NCBI RefSeq assembly: GCF_009796765.1
Contig: NZ_CP047023.1
Location: 1,595,501-1,659,500 of the forward strand
From: Paraglaciecola sp. L3A3
Lineage (GTDB): Bacteria > Pseudomonadota > Gammaproteobacteria > Enterobacterales > Alteromonadaceae
DNA length: 64,000 nt
Reading direction: 5' to 3'
The notes under the pieces were generated by a model, which did not search any database, was not told where the DNA came from, and was given only the letters and a program-made list of their open reading frames with translations. The stretch's first letter is position 1. Each line of letters begins with the position of its first letter. The position numbers were made by a program, and so were the translations under genes. Positions 1 to 10,800 of this stretch are shown one piece after another.

Positions 1-481
1 AGATACTTTGACTTTACATCTTCAAGGTATGATTAATGGTGCGCAATTAGTGGGAGGTGATAAAAAACGATTTCTTATATCGAGTCATGGATTTATCCCT
101 TTAAAAAAGTCGATCATGAATGATTTAGCTGAAACTTATAGTCAAGAATTTAGTAAAAATATTAGATATAAATTTAGACATGAATCGCAGTTTTTGCCTG
201 AATCATTGTTTAATCATTATACAATCAAAAGTGGTGATGGAATTTTAAAGAGTACTGAGCTTATGGTGCACTTTAGTTTCGAGCTTTGTCGTACCGGTTC
301 GTCAGAAAAAATTGAATTTTTATTAGGACTTATCGAACAAGGTAAGCGAAAAATGTTTTGTTTGAATGAATTCCAATCTTTGTATGTGAGATTCCCACAA
401 ATAAAAGAATATCTGACGCGAATTTGTGGTTCTGCTTTGTTGAGTGAAGTCCAGAGCGAATTAGAGAGCCGCTATGTCTAA
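1..481 (+). CDS. Unknown protein, 5'-truncated by the window edge
   Basis: The frame is open from the first base, so the true start is outside the window and only the C-terminal part (about 159 residues) is seen. A TTG at 8 is an accidental in-frame start. I do not recognise a family. The visible part is mixed alpha/beta in character, has no obvious membrane segment, and ends with a charged helix. It overlaps the next gene by 8 bases, so the two are probably co-transcribed and translationally coupled. The neighbours (glycosyltransferases, FkbM methyltransferase, Maf protein) suggest a role in surface or flagellar glycan synthesis, but that is inference from position only. Confidence 0.6.
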   Translation, partial: DTLTLHLQGMINGAQLVGGDKKRFLISSHGFIPLKKSIMNDLAETYSQEFSKNIRYKFRHESQFLPESLFNHYTIKSGDGILKSTELMVHFSFELCRTGSSEKIEFLLGLIEQGKRKMFCLNEFQSLYVRFPQIKEYLTRICGSALLSEVQSELESRYV

Positions 482-1985
482 AGTTAAAATGCTGGCGTTT
501 TCACAATCCTTAGAGCTGAGTAAGGCCCATCCTTATTTTTACACTGGTATGGTTGAACCCAATTATTCTGCTTTTACAGAGCAGTTTTCGCTTACAGTTG
601 AGGATGATTTTGATGACCCAGTGGCAAGTATTCATCGAGTACAGCCTGATATTATTATGCTTGATCCTGGTCCTTCTGTGCAGCGCTCCACTCTTCCTGA
701 TGCTCAGATTTTAAAAGCCGCCGCTGCGCATAGGCCTATTATTATTTATAGTACTTTGGACGCTCATTATCATAGTCATCATGCGTTGGTTAAATATTTT
801 GAACAATTACAACCAGAGGCTATTTTTAGTCATGACTTTTACCATGATTATTTTCCTGCTAATTGGCGTAATCGACAGGTTTGTGTGCCTAATAGTTATA
901 ATCATAAGCTATTTCGTAATCTTGGGATCAAGAAGGATATTGTCTGTGGGTTTTATGGTGCTGGCTTTTTCGGTTCAGGTAGTTATCCATGGCGACAACG
1001 TGTGGCAGCTAAAGTCGTTCCGGAATTTCCATCGCATATTTTGCCTAGACCAACAGGTTTACGAGATCATGGAATAACTGGCGAGCCTTTTGTAAAAATA
1101 ATGAATCGAACCCAGTTTATTTTTGGTTGCACTAGTTTAAAAGATATTCCAGTGAAAAAAATCTTCGAAATACCAGCTTGTGGTGCAATGTTAATGACAA
1201 ACGAGTCACCTGTTTTAAAAAGTATGGGATTTAAAGATAGAGTGAATTGTTGTTTTGTTGATACCAATAATGTACTTCAAACCATTAGGTATTATCTAGA
1301 TAATCCAGATGAATATGAAAAGGTGGTAGCTGCTGGACAATTACTAGTTGAAACCCAGAACCGCTCTTATCACAGGCAACATATTTTAAATTGGTGGAAT
1401 GCGTATCGAACTAAAAAAGCAGAAACAATGGTTGTCCAACAAAATTTGATGGGAGAGTTTGCGGAAATTTCAATTACGCATGATAACACTCATGTTGTGG
1501 TGCCAAAAAGTTCAATGACTGTGTCGTTACAGAAAGCCAGAAAGTCATGGTTGGCAGATGATTATCAATCATCTGCGGATGCATATTTAGCTGTAGTGGC
1601 AACTTATCCCCTAATGACTGAAGCTGTAATTGGAGCGGTTGGTTCTTTACTTATTCAAAATCAATTATCAGAAGCTGAAACACACATTAGAAAATATTTT
1701 GCGGTATTGGATAAGCCTGGAAAATATGTTGAGTTTAGTAAACAGTTAGTGCTTTATGCTGCGTTATTAAAAATAAGATTGGGCGACAATGATGCCGCAG
1801 AGCAATTATTGGAAAAACATGGTTTATCGATATTAATACAATATATTAAACAGCCTGTAGATATGTTGGCTGCCATTCTGGCGTTACCTGATGTAGATGA
1901 CTTTGCTTATTCTCTCACAGCCATACCAGTTGAAAATCGTGAGCTACATTTTCGAAAGGTAATGTGTTTGAAGCTTACTTATTGA
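474..1985 (+). CDS. CgeB-like family 1 glycosyltransferase with C-terminal helical repeats
   Basis: A 503-residue protein. The first ~320 residues look like the CgeB/Glyco_trans_1_2 group: an N-terminal Rossmann-like half with short beta strands (IIMLDPGPS; IIIYSTLD), then a C-terminal half with the nucleotide-sugar-binding signature KIFEIPACGAMLMTNES followed by the helix around DNPDEYEKVVAAG. From ~residue 350 to the end it becomes helical with TPR-like spacing (SWLADDYQSSADAYLAVVATY; AEAVIGAVGSLL). The family transfers sugars from nucleotide donors, mostly on surface or spore polysaccharide, and acts in the cytosol. The start overlaps the preceding gene by 8 bases. Substrate cannot be read from the sequence. 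Confidence 0.75.
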   Translation: MSKVKMLAFSQSLELSKAHPYFYTGMVEPNYSAFTEQFSLTVEDDFDDPVASIHRVQPDIIMLDPGPSVQRSTLPDAQILKAAAAHRPIIIYSTLDAHYHSHHALVKYFEQLQPEAIFSHDFYHDYFPANWRNRQVCVPNSYNHKLFRNLGIKKDIVCGFYGAGFFGSGSYPWRQRVAAKVVPEFPSHILPRPTGLRDHGITGEPFVKIMNRTQFIFGCTSLKDIPVKKIFEIPACGAMLMTNESPVLKSMGFKDRVNCCFVDTNNVLQTIRYYLDNPDEYEKVVAAGQLLVETQNRSYHRQHILNWWNAYRTKKAETMVVQQNLMGEFAEISITHDNTHVVVPKSSMTVSLQKARKSWLADDYQSSADAYLAVVATYPLMTEAVIGAVGSLLIQNQLSEAETHIRKYFAVLDKPGKYVEFSKQLVLYAALLKIRLGDNDAAEQLLEKHGLSILIQYIKQPVDMLAAILALPDVDDFAYSLTAIPVENRELHFRKVMCLKLTY

Positions 1986-2316
1986 TTCGCCTTTCCTTAA
2001 TGCTGATATAGAATTTTTTTGTTTTATGATTTGCAAAAGAAAGTGAGTGTATAAAACATGTTAATGAGAGTTAACCTTAGTAAACTGAGATGAATCTTAG
2101 GGGGTAAGGAAAAAGTTATACATAAATTCTAATTACTGGATCAATAAAATAATGAACCAGACTTATAGAGTTAATTACATTAGTTTTATTCAATGTTTAT
2201 TATTTTCATTGTTCTTTCCTAACTATTTAGAAGTAAAATGAAGCTTCTTGTTGGTATGCTTTATTGTTAAATATGATCGGTTTGAAAATGATATAAATTA
2301 CCAATAAAGGCTTTAT
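1986..2316. other. Intergenic stretch, very AT-rich
   Basis: 331 bases between two glycan genes. I see no open frame of interest, no convincing rho-independent terminator and no sigma-70 promoter with acceptable spacing. Just before the next gene there is an AAAGG ribosome-binding site at about 2305-2310. The drop in G+C relative to the gene upstream suggests a boundary between separately acquired glycan genes. Confidence 0.5.
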
Positions 2317-3000
2317 ATGAATGAAATGATTAGAACGTTTAATATGGCAACAATGCCCAATAGGTTTAATACATGTATTAAAACTATTGAATCTATATAT
2401 GATCAAGCAGATATAATTAGGTTATATTTAAATAATTTTGATTCAGTTCCGGAGGAATATATAGATCCTAAAATAATAACTCACCAAGGCAAGGATTTGA
2501 AATCTACAGGTAAGTTATTTTGGGCTACAAATGTTAATGAGTATTATTTCTGCGTTGATGATGATCTATATTACCCCCCATCATATGCTGACGATATGAT
2601 TAATAAATTAAATCAATATAATGACGATATTATCGTTAGTTTACATGGTAAAAATTTACTCGATGGTTATATAGACAGTTATTTCAAAGGTATCAAACAT
2701 AATTATCGATGCTTAGATAACGTTTCTGAAGATACGTTTGTTGATGTAATTGGAAATGGTGTTAGTTTGTTCAACACAAATAAAATTAAAATTGATTGGC
2801 AATATTTTAAGTACCACTATATGGATGATATTATGGTTTCAATTTCTGCATTGAATCAAAGTAAGCGCAGATTAGTTATGAAACATTCGAGTGCTTATTT
2901 AAAATATATGAAGCCAAAGGGTCCCACGCTATTCCATGAGTATTCTAAAAATGATAAAACTCAAACTGAAATGGTTAATAGTGTTAATTGGAAGAAATAA
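2317..3000 (+). CDS. GT-A fold (family 2-like) glycosyltransferase
   Basis: A 227-residue protein. It opens with a short strand and basic residues (FNMATMPNRF), as in small family 2 enzymes, and has an acidic DDD motif in FCVDDDLYYPP at about residues 85-95, the usual place of the metal- and UDP-sugar-binding DXD. A second acidic motif (HYMDDIMVS) near residue 170 is in the position of the catalytic base region. Likely a cytosolic, metal-dependent transferase of a nucleotide sugar. It is very AT-rich, more so than the flagellar genes, which suggests recent acquisition. Five bases separate it from the FkbM gene. Donor and acceptor unknown. Confidence 0.65.
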   Translation: MNEMIRTFNMATMPNRFNTCIKTIESIYDQADIIRLYLNNFDSVPEEYIDPKIITHQGKDLKSTGKLFWATNVNEYYFCVDDDLYYPPSYADDMINKLNQYNDDIIVSLHGKNLLDGYIDSYFKGIKHNYRCLDNVSEDTFVDVIGNGVSLFNTNKIKIDWQYFKYHYMDDIMVSISALNQSKRRLVMKHSSAYLKYMKPKGPTLFHEYSKNDKTQTEMVNSVNWKK

Positions 3001-3005
3001 TTAAT

Positions 3006-3599
3006 ATGCATTACGACTTTATAGAAATAGGTACATCTGATTTCAAAACCTTAATTGAGAGTGATAAGGGCATTGGTCTAAGTGTTGAACCTTTAAAATT
3101 ATACTTAGATAATTTACCAGATAGAGAAAATGTAACTAAAGTAAATTATGGTATATCTAATGTAGTTGGTGAAACTAGTATTTATTATGTTAAACCAGAT
3201 GATATTGTGAAGTATAATCTGCCTATTTGGGTAAGGGGTTGTAATTCAATAAACGCTCCTCATCCTTCAATTCAATCACTGCTAGGCGACCAGCATGATG
3301 AAATTATTACCATAGATGTAGTTAAAATCGTTAATTGGGAAGTACTAATCAAAGAGTATAATATAACCAGTGTTCATTTCCTTAAAATAGACACAGAAGG
3401 GCATGATGCTGTCATTCTTAGAGATTATTATGAGAATTGTTTACTCGATGAAAAATTGCTTGCCGAAAGAATAGTTTTCGAAAATAATGTATTAAGTGAT
3501 GAATTGTTAGTCCAGGACATAATCAGTGACTTCAAAAAACTGGGGTATAGTGGTAAGCAAATTTCTTATGACTATGAATTAATCAAAACTCCATTATAA
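3006..3599 (+). CDS. FkbM-family SAM-dependent methyltransferase
   Basis: 197 residues from the ATG at 3006. A TTG at 2988 would extend it, but the GGAAGA at 2990-2995 is a good ribosome-binding site for 3006, so I use that start. The N-terminus has a SAM motif I-like strand and turn (YDFIEIGTSDF). The typical FkbM signature LKIDTEGHDAVIL follows at about residues 125-137. FkbM proteins O-methylate sugars or polyketides; in glycan clusters they usually cap a sugar hydroxyl. The gene follows a glycosyltransferase with a 5-base gap and is probably in the same transcript. It converges on the wbp-like operon. Confidence 0.75.
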   Translation: MHYDFIEIGTSDFKTLIESDKGIGLSVEPLKLYLDNLPDRENVTKVNYGISNVVGETSIYYVKPDDIVKYNLPIWVRGCNSINAPHPSIQSLLGDQHDEIITIDVVKIVNWEVLIKEYNITSVHFLKIDTEGHDAVILRDYYENCLLDEKLLAERIVFENNVLSDELLVQDIISDFKKLGYSGKQISYDYELIKTPL

Positions 3600-3650
3600 A
3601 TATTCATCAAAGATCAACAGCTGTAGTAATAAATAAAAATAATCAGGTTT

Positions 3651-4754
3651 CTAATCTAATAAACTGCTGATGATCACCTCACATTGATCTTTTGTTAGAT
3701 AGGGGTGCATAGGTATACTAAATACTCTTTCAGACGCTTGTATTGTTATGTCGCAGGATGAAGATGGGTAATGTTGCAAAGATTGTTGTTTATTGAGCCC
3801 AATGGGATAGTAAATACCGTGAGGGATATTATTATGCTGCAAAAGGTTTAGATAGTACTCTCGAGGGTGTTGCCGAGCATAGAGTGTGTATATGGCCCAA
3901 GAAGATTGCATGCTAGCGGGTATATTTGGCTTACCGATATGCTCAATAATATTCTCTTGATAATAGGATGCAATGTTTTGCTTTGCTTCAAACTCTTGTT
4001 CAAATACGGTTAGTTTTTCAAGTAATATTGCTGCTTGAATTGTGTCTAGCCGACTGTTTAGGCCAATTCTTTCATTGTCGTATTTATGGCTGCCTTTTCC
4101 GTGTGAACGTAATGAGCGGCACAGGTATGCTAGCTCATCTTTATTGGTGAAGATTGCGCCTCCATCACCGAAGCAGCCCAAAGGTTTAGCAGGGAAAAAA
4201 CTGGTTGTTGCAATATCGCCAAAACTTCCCGCTTTTTTTTCATTGATGCTTCCCCCAAAACCTTGGGCTGCATCTTCAATTAGGTACAATCCATATTGCT
4301 TACATATTCGTTCGATTTCAGGATAATTTGCTGGCAGTCCAAATAAGTCAACAGCTATGACAGCCTTGGGAATTAAGCCTTTGGTTTTTGCTTCAAGTAT
4401 ACCTTTTTCTAAACTTCTCGGACTGATGTTATATGTGTCTGACTCAATATCCACGAAGTATGGAATGGCTCCAACCAATGGGATCACTTCAGCTGTTGCA
4501 AAAAATGAAAATGAAGTTGTGATGACGGTATCGCCAGGTCCAATACCAAGGGCCATCAAGGACAACTGCAATGCATCTGTGCCGTTAGCGCAACTGATGC
4601 AGTGTTTTACTCCTACAAAGTCAGCCAACTTTTCTTCGAGTTGATGGACTTCTGGACCCATAATAAATTGGCCGTGATCTAGAACTTTTTTGATCCTATT
4701 GTCAATCGCTGGACGTATAGTCTGCAACTGAGTTTTTAAGTCTATAAATTCCAC
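3651..4754 (-). CDS. wbpE: WbpE-like PLP aminotransferase (DegT/DnrJ/EryC1/StrS)
   Basis: 367 residues, GTG start whose G is shared with the TAG stop of wbpD. The fold-type I sugar aminotransferase pattern is clear: SCANGTDALQLSL near residue 55, EDAAQGFGG around 160-168, and the PLP lysine at about residue 190 in SFFPAKPLGC followed by GDGGAI. In the Wbp pathway the enzyme transaminates the 3-keto sugar made by WbpB, using glutamate, to give UDP-2-acetamido-3-amino-2,3-dideoxy-glucuronate. Last gene of the overlapping four-gene operon. The family is certain; the substrate is inferred from the neighbouring wbpB and wbpD homologues. Confidence 0.85.
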   Translation of the reverse strand: MEFIDLKTQLQTIRPAIDNRIKKVLDHGQFIMGPEVHQLEEKLADFVGVKHCISCANGTDALQLSLMALGIGPGDTVITTSFSFFATAEVIPLVGAIPYFVDIESDTYNISPRSLEKGILEAKTKGLIPKAVIAVDLFGLPANYPEIERICKQYGLYLIEDAAQGFGGSINEKKAGSFGDIATTSFFPAKPLGCFGDGGAIFTNKDELAYLCRSLRSHGKGSHKYDNERIGLNSRLDTIQAAILLEKLTVFEQEFEAKQNIASYYQENIIEHIGKPNIPASMQSSWAIYTLYARQHPREYYLNLLQHNNIPHGIYYPIGLNKQQSLQHYPSSSCDITIQASERVFSIPMHPYLTKDQCEVIISSLLD

Positions 4755-5332
4755 TAACCAACCTTACTGACATTATCATTGTGTAAAATATAGGTTTCAC
4801 CTGTATGAGGACAAGTTGCTTGGCCTGAACCTGTTAAGGGAAGTTCTAACCTTTCTCCGTATTCGCTCATCCAGCCTATTTTCCTAGCTGGCACACCTAC
4901 CATTAGTGCGTAATTTGGTACCGACTTATTGATGACGCTGCCAGCGCCAATAAAAGCATAGTTACCTATTTCAACGCCACATACAATTGTACAGTTAGCT
5001 CCTAGGGTAGCGCCTTTCTTTACAATAGTTTTGCGAAATTCATGTTTTCGAATAATCGCCGATCGAGGATTATATACATTAGTGAAAACCATAGAGGGAC
5101 CACAAAATACATCGTCTTCAAGCTCAACACCTTCGTAAATAGACACGTTGTTTTGAACTTTTACGTTATTGCCTAGCAATACGTTGCCACCTACAAATAC
5201 ATTTTGGCCGAGTGAGCAATTATCGCCAATTTTAGCCGATGAACAAACATGAACCCAATGCCAAATATAAGTATTTAAACCAACAATGGCACCCTCATCG
5301 ACTATGGCGGTTGGATGTATAGTACTTGACAT
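4754..5332 (-). CDS. wbpD: WbpD-like left-handed beta-helix N-acetyltransferase
   Basis: About 192 residues from the ATG whose A is shared with the TGA stop of wbpB; an upstream in-frame TTG (5335) is less likely. Hexapeptide repeats typical of a left-handed parallel beta-helix run from about residue 10 to 160 ([32 protein letters not shown]), with the loop [11 protein letters not shown] expected in WbpD-type enzymes. It would acetylate the 3-amino group of UDP-GlcNAc(3NH2)A with acetyl-CoA. Length matches the family. Substrate is inferred from the operon. Confidence 0.85.
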   Translation of the reverse strand: MSSTIHPTAIVDEGAIVGLNTYIWHWVHVCSSAKIGDNCSLGQNVFVGGNVLLGNNVKVQNNVSIYEGVELEDDVFCGPSMVFTNVYNPRSAIIRKHEFRKTIVKKGATLGANCTIVCGVEIGNYAFIGAGSVINKSVPNYALMVGVPARKIGWMSEYGERLELPLTGSGQATCPHTGETYILHNDNVSKVG

Positions 5333-6279
5333 CAATAGTTCATATTCGCAATAAAGGGGTGGCTGAGCTCAGACTCTTGTGACAATGGCATGGTTCGTAT
5401 ACTTGCTACTGTTTCTATGGCAATACGGTTGTCTTCCAGGCCAAAACCTTTGCCTTTGAGTATCTGTTGATAACTTTGAGTGTGCAGGTCGGTAAAACCA
5501 TCAGAAAACTCCAGTTCCTTCTTATCAATAGTAATACTTCGGTAGGTGCGTTGTCCTTTTAGTTTTACTGTTGCCGGTAGCTCACTTTCATCAGTTGATA
5601 AAAACCATCTGACTCGAGCGTTTTCATATTCTAAAAAGCCTGAAGCGACAGTAGGAGTTGACTTGAATAATTTACTATCTTGCAATTCACCAAATAGATA
5701 ATGCAACATATCGAAGAAGTGAACGCCAATATTGGTAGCTATGCCACCTGATTTAGTTGTGTCTCCTTTCCATGATACCCCATACCAATGGCCTCTTGAG
5801 GTAATGTAAGTTAAATCAACATCGTACTTTTTGTTGAGTTGTTGCTTACTGATTTGCTCTTTTAATTGTATGATTGTGGGGTGTAAACGAAGTTGTAAAA
5901 TGGAGTTTATACGCTGTCCTGATTCTTTCTCAATTTCTTTTAAAGCATCTATATTCCAAGGATTTAATACCAATGGTTTTTCGCAGATAGCATCGCAGCC
6001 TGAACGCAGGGCAAAGCGAATATGAGAATCATGTAAATAATTAGGAGAGCAAATAGATATAAGATCGATGCTTGCGTTATTTCTGCGCTGCTTATCAATA
6101 TGTCGATCAAAACGTTCATATTCAGTAAAAAAATGACAATTTGGGAAGTGGCTATCAATCACACCAACAGAATCACTTGGATCGAGAGCGGCAACTAACT
6201 CGTTACCAGTGTCTTTTATTGCTTTCATATGTCGAGGGGCGACAAAACCTGCAGCCCCCATTATTGCAAACTTTTTCAT
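5332..6279 (-). CDS. wbpB: WbpB-like Gfo/Idh/MocA NAD-dependent sugar 3-dehydrogenase
   Basis: 315 residues, the usual length of WbpB. The N-terminal Rossmann motif [14 protein letters not shown] binds NAD; CEKPLV near residue 97 is the Gfo/Idh/MocA lysine-proline motif; [15 protein letters not shown] around 175-190 carries the catalytic histidine region. In the pathway it oxidises C3 of UDP-GlcNAcA. Start ATG shares an A with the TAA stop of the upstream dehydrogenase and its stop overlaps wbpD, so the genes are translationally coupled. Family is sure, specificity is inferred from context. Confidence 0.85.
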   Translation of the reverse strand: MKKFAIMGAAGFVAPRHMKAIKDTGNELVAALDPSDSVGVIDSHFPNCHFFTEYERFDRHIDKQRRNNASIDLISICSPNYLHDSHIRFALRSGCDAICEKPLVLNPWNIDALKEIEKESGQRINSILQLRLHPTIIQLKEQISKQQLNKKYDVDLTYITSRGHWYGVSWKGDTTKSGGIATNIGVHFFDMLHYLFGELQDSKLFKSTPTVASGFLEYENARVRWFLSTDESELPATVKLKGQRTYRSITIDKKELEFSDGFTDLHTQSYQQILKGKGFGLEDNRIAIETVASIRTMPLSQESELSHPFIANMNY

Positions 6280-7544
6280 TAGAGCCTCTTATTTATTTGG
6301 TCCAAAGGCAGGACTGACTTGAGATCATAAACTAAGCCAGTCTCTTTTAGGTAACTTTTGTACCTAGGCCAATGCTGAATGTATTCATCATGGCCAACAG
6401 CTAATATTGCTAAATCGTAATCATTATCTGATAAACGAGTCGTTAACTTTATTCCTAATTTTTCACTTACAACTCTTGTATCGGCAATTGGGTCATGAAC
6501 TTCAATTTTGCAATTAAATTTCTTAAGCTCAGTTATTATATCTACCACTTTTGAATTTCGTGTATCACCACAATTTTCTTTGAAGGTGATACCAAAAATA
6601 ATAATTTTTGCACTGTGTACTGGAATATTGTTGGTAGATAGCAATTTAACTGCTTCATTGGCAATAAAGGCTCCCATTGAGTCATTCAAGCGTCTAGCCG
6701 CCAATATTATATCCGGGATATAGCCGACTGATTCAGCTTTATGGCAAAGATAGTAAGGGTCAACACTAATACAGTGCCCACCCACAAGACCTGGTTTAAA
6801 AGGTATGAAGTTCCATTTTGTCGAGGCAGCATCTAACACTTCTTTAGTGTCTATTTTAAGCACGCTAAATAATTGGGCGAGTTGATTAATGAGTGCAATA
6901 TTTAAGTCCCGCTGAGTGTTTTCTATAATCTTAGCCGCCTCAGCTATCTTTATTGAGCTAACTTGAAATGTGCCAGCCAGTATAATTTTAGAATATAAAG
7001 CGTCTACTTTATTTGCCCATAGAGGGTTAGAACCAGAGGTTACCTTAACAATTTGTGTTATAGGACGTTCAGTATCACCTGGATTTACACGTTCTGGACT
7101 ATAACCTACGCCAAAATCACTATTGAGTTTTAGGTTTGACACACGGCATAGAATGGGAATGCAGTCATCTTCTGTAGCCCCAGGATAGACAGTTGATTCA
7201 TAGATGACTAAGTCACCTTTTTTTAAACATTGCCCAACTAATTGACTCGCATTAATTAGGTAGGATAGGTCTGGCTTGTGATCAACTCCAACAGGAGTTG
7301 GTAATGTCACAATATAGATTGTGCAAAATTTTATCTCATCAGCTTCGTCACAAATGGTCAAATTAGGGGATTCTTGAAATGCTTCAGTATTCAATTCTCC
7401 ATTTGAATCTATACCTTTTTTTAACGAATTTGTTCTAGCTTTATCAGTGTCGTAGCCATATGTTGGAAAATGTTTCCCAAATTCCAACGCCAATGGGAGA
7501 CCAACGTATCCAAGGCCAATAACAGCAATTTTGTATTCTTGCAT
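6279..7544 (-). CDS. UDP-N-acetylhexosamine 6-dehydrogenase (WbpA role, TviB/WbpO type)
   Basis: 421 residues, first gene of the minus-strand operon. Domain order is that of UDP-glucose/GDP-mannose dehydrogenases: N-terminal NAD-binding IGLGYVGLPLALEFG (residues ~9-23), catalytic cysteine in GGHCISVDPYYL (~255-266), and the C-terminal UDP-binding domain with GITFKENCGDTRNS. The last motif and the length are closer to TviB/WbpO (UDP-HexNAc 6-dehydrogenases) than to classical WbpA as I remember them, so I leave the symbol empty. It should oxidise UDP-GlcNAc (or UDP-GalNAc) at C6 to the uronic acid, feeding WbpB. Which hexosamine is used cannot be decided here. Confidence 0.85.
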   Translation of the reverse strand: MQEYKIAVIGLGYVGLPLALEFGKHFPTYGYDTDKARTNSLKKGIDSNGELNTEAFQESPNLTICDEADEIKFCTIYIVTLPTPVGVDHKPDLSYLINASQLVGQCLKKGDLVIYESTVYPGATEDDCIPILCRVSNLKLNSDFGVGYSPERVNPGDTERPITQIVKVTSGSNPLWANKVDALYSKIILAGTFQVSSIKIAEAAKIIENTQRDLNIALINQLAQLFSVLKIDTKEVLDAASTKWNFIPFKPGLVGGHCISVDPYYLCHKAESVGYIPDIILAARRLNDSMGAFIANEAVKLLSTNNIPVHSAKIIIFGITFKENCGDTRNSKVVDIITELKKFNCKIEVHDPIADTRVVSEKLGIKLTTRLSDNDYDLAILAVGHDEYIQHWPRYKSYLKETGLVYDLKSVLPLDQINKRL

Positions 7545-7806
7545 CGTTTTGCATTTCTCTTTAATTTTAACAGATTTGTATTACCTGTTTAAAAACAAAA
7601 TATTTTATAAAGCTTAGACTCTACCGTTAGAGGTAAGCTATTAATGTTAATACTCAGTAAATTATATTTACAATTTATTTAATGTTATATCGGCAAAATT
7701 AAGCATATCTGAAGGTATCGTTTTAGTTTCACTTATATTCATGACCGAGATTGTATTAGCAGAACTAATCATATGGGCATGTTTTTTATTTACTTAACAT
7801 ATTAAT

Positions 7807-10800
7807 TTATAATTTAAGCTTACCTTCTTGGGCTCTAGCATTGACAAAATTAGTGATTTTTTGTTGATGTACAAATAGTTCTGTTTCTGACATGAGAGTC
7901 AATATTAAATTTTTAACTATTAATGGACTAACTATTTTATTTATCCTTGTGCCATTGTTTTTTATTTTTCTTGATTGCTGATTATTTTTTTTAAAAAACA
8001 ATGAAATGTAAAGGCTATTGTTGAATGATACATATTCTAAATTTGGCTCTTTGAAAAATTTATTTTTCAAATTTATACTCTGCAATGCATTGTATTTAGG
8101 AAATATTACATTGCAATTATCCTCGCTTAGACAGGCTAGAATTGCGATTCTAGCCAAAGATATAGGGCAGTTTATTATTGACTTTTCTGCGTTTAATATG
8201 GATTTTAGATATGTGACCCCATCATATTTAATAGGAACTTTTTGCTCTGGTTTCACGACTATTACTGTATTTTTTTTCCCTGTGATTTTTGGAAACTTCG
8301 GGTTTTCTATACTGTATATTGCATAATCCGGTATTTCTAAAGAGGCATGAAATTGTTGAGGGTTTATTATGTTTTTATTTTTGAGCCAAGAAAACTCATT
8401 TGTTAAAATAAAATTTATAATCTCTCCAAATATTGGAGAATCTGTCACAATTAATATTGAACAATTCTCACAGTTATTTTGTAAAATTTTCTTTTCTCTT
8501 TTTATTAAACTGAATGACGAAAGGTCGAAATCGTCGAACCCATTTGATGCTAAGACCTGTTTAATTTTCGTCATGTAATTTAGCCACTTTTCTTTTGCCT
8601 GATTTACCATTTCAGAAGCAGTAACTAAATTATCTGCAGCATAAATTAATTTACTAAACACCGCATTAGCATAATTCACTGTACCGTAAAGGTAATAAAA
8701 CAGTAACGAGTTTCCTTTTTGGTAAGACGAGAACAACATTTCTTTTTGTTTGTTAATTATATTTTCTACATCTTCTTTGCTGGTAATTTCATTCTCTAAA
8801 AGTTTTTCAAAAGCGCCAAGTTCTGCCATTAATAAATCTTGTGAAAACATTTTTTCAAATTTTTGAAGGTAGTTGTCTAAACCTTTAGATGAAAACACCA
8901 CGGTTTTTAGTAATTTAAGGGTTTGGTGTTTTTGTTCCTTTGTTGAGACAATTAATAAATTGTCTGGTCTGATAGGTAAGACGCCATTAATTTTGGCGCC
9001 ATCACTGCAGTTATAAAAAGTTTGATCTTTAGGTTTTGCTGCGGTGACTTGTTCAATCACTTGCCTAGATACTTTGAATTCATGCTTAGTGTTTACTGTA
9101 GGACGGAAATTACCGGGTACCACTAATGATGTATTATTTTTTTCTGAGTAATCATAGGTTTCTTGGCCATCTTCTTGATAGTAACCTGAGGATTTAGAGT
9201 GGTGATGTTTAACATTAACAAATCCAAGATCCACTCCTAATAAATATATGGTGGTAAAGCCTAGTCGACTAATTAAATCACAGACAAAATTACTGACAGT
9301 AGGGAAGGCATTTTGTAGCACTTCATAGTTTTCTCGCCCCAGTACATTTAAAGCCGAAACTGTGGATGACTCACCTTCTTTAAAAGCAACCAATACATCT
9401 TTATACAAATCGCAAGTATCGGGGTGAATACCGTTACAAGAAAGTAAGGTGATGTTTTTTAGATAGTCTAAATCACCTATCAATACTGCCCAGTCAAATG
9501 TAGAGCGGTTTTGTTCAATCTCGGCATGAAAATCAGGGGTGATGCCATGTCGATGCAAGGCTTGTAAGGCTGTGCCACAACTAACAACAATGGCTTGCCC
9601 TTGCCATTCTTTAATAGCTTCAATGGAGCTGTCCAAAGATGGACCATTACCCACAATAAATATCGGTACTTCTTTATCGGTATAACTGAGTTTGTCGGCA
9701 GGCTTGGCACTTAGTACGGGTGTTTCTCGTCTCATGCCTTCTTTAGTATGGGCAATACCATAATAAGCATGATCAAAATACTCGCCCATCGAAATAACAA
9801 CTTGTAATTGTTCACGTAGTTGCGAAATCGCTTTGTTAAGAGAAGCATTATAATAACTTTGGTAAAAATAGGTATTGCTCAGAATATAAGGGCCAATGGA
9901 GTAAAACTGGCTAAGTAAATCTCTAAATAAATTAGTACCATCATCACCTATATTTAAATAAATACGGGCATCTGACTGGTCAATTTTTTCGAATATCACT
10001 TGCCAGTCAATGGCATGTAGCGAGGCGTAAAAAAAGTCAGTGTTCGGTTCACATAAAAATAATTTCTCGACAGTGTGTTCAGCTAGTAATTTTTCTATTT
10101 GGTAACCTACGCCAATACCAAACATGATAATTGAAGCTACGTTGTCTGGTAGTGCCCCTGTTTCATTTTCTGCTTGTGCTAATAATTCTTCTGTTTCTTT
10201 GACAAATTGAAAATGAATGTAATGGGCTAATTTGGTGCCAGAATAGCCTAGTATCAAGCCATCTTTATTAGGCTGCTCGTTAAAGTTATCAAAGTTTGCG
10301 TCACAATCTGCTTTAGGGTGTTCACCGTACCAAGTGTTTAGTGAATCTTTTTTAATAACATTAATTTCACCATCTTGGTTTTCTATGGGGATCCAAGTTT
10401 TAACTTGGTAATTTTTAAATTTTTTATAGATATCAGGAAAGTATTTTTCTAGAGCTGATAAGTTTTTAGCAAATAATGCTGAATTTTGAGAGATGTCTTT
10501 ATTGTTTTGTAAATCAATGGGCGGCATCCAAACGGGCACGTATTGATTGTAATTTTCGTCTAAGGTAAAACTAACTCCTTGTTCTTTTAATGTTTTCCAA
10601 GGTTTTGCTGTGAGTTCTTGATATAGACTATTAAATACTGAGTGGTTGTAATGTTTGTATAAATAAAATCCTTCAATATTTGTATGGGTTTTAAGCTCTT
10701 CTAGATCACTGACTAAGTCACGGCCATCTTTTTCAACCTGCAGAAATAATTGGGTGCCTTTAGCTTTTGCTAACTCAAAAATTGTATTCCATTCGGTGAC

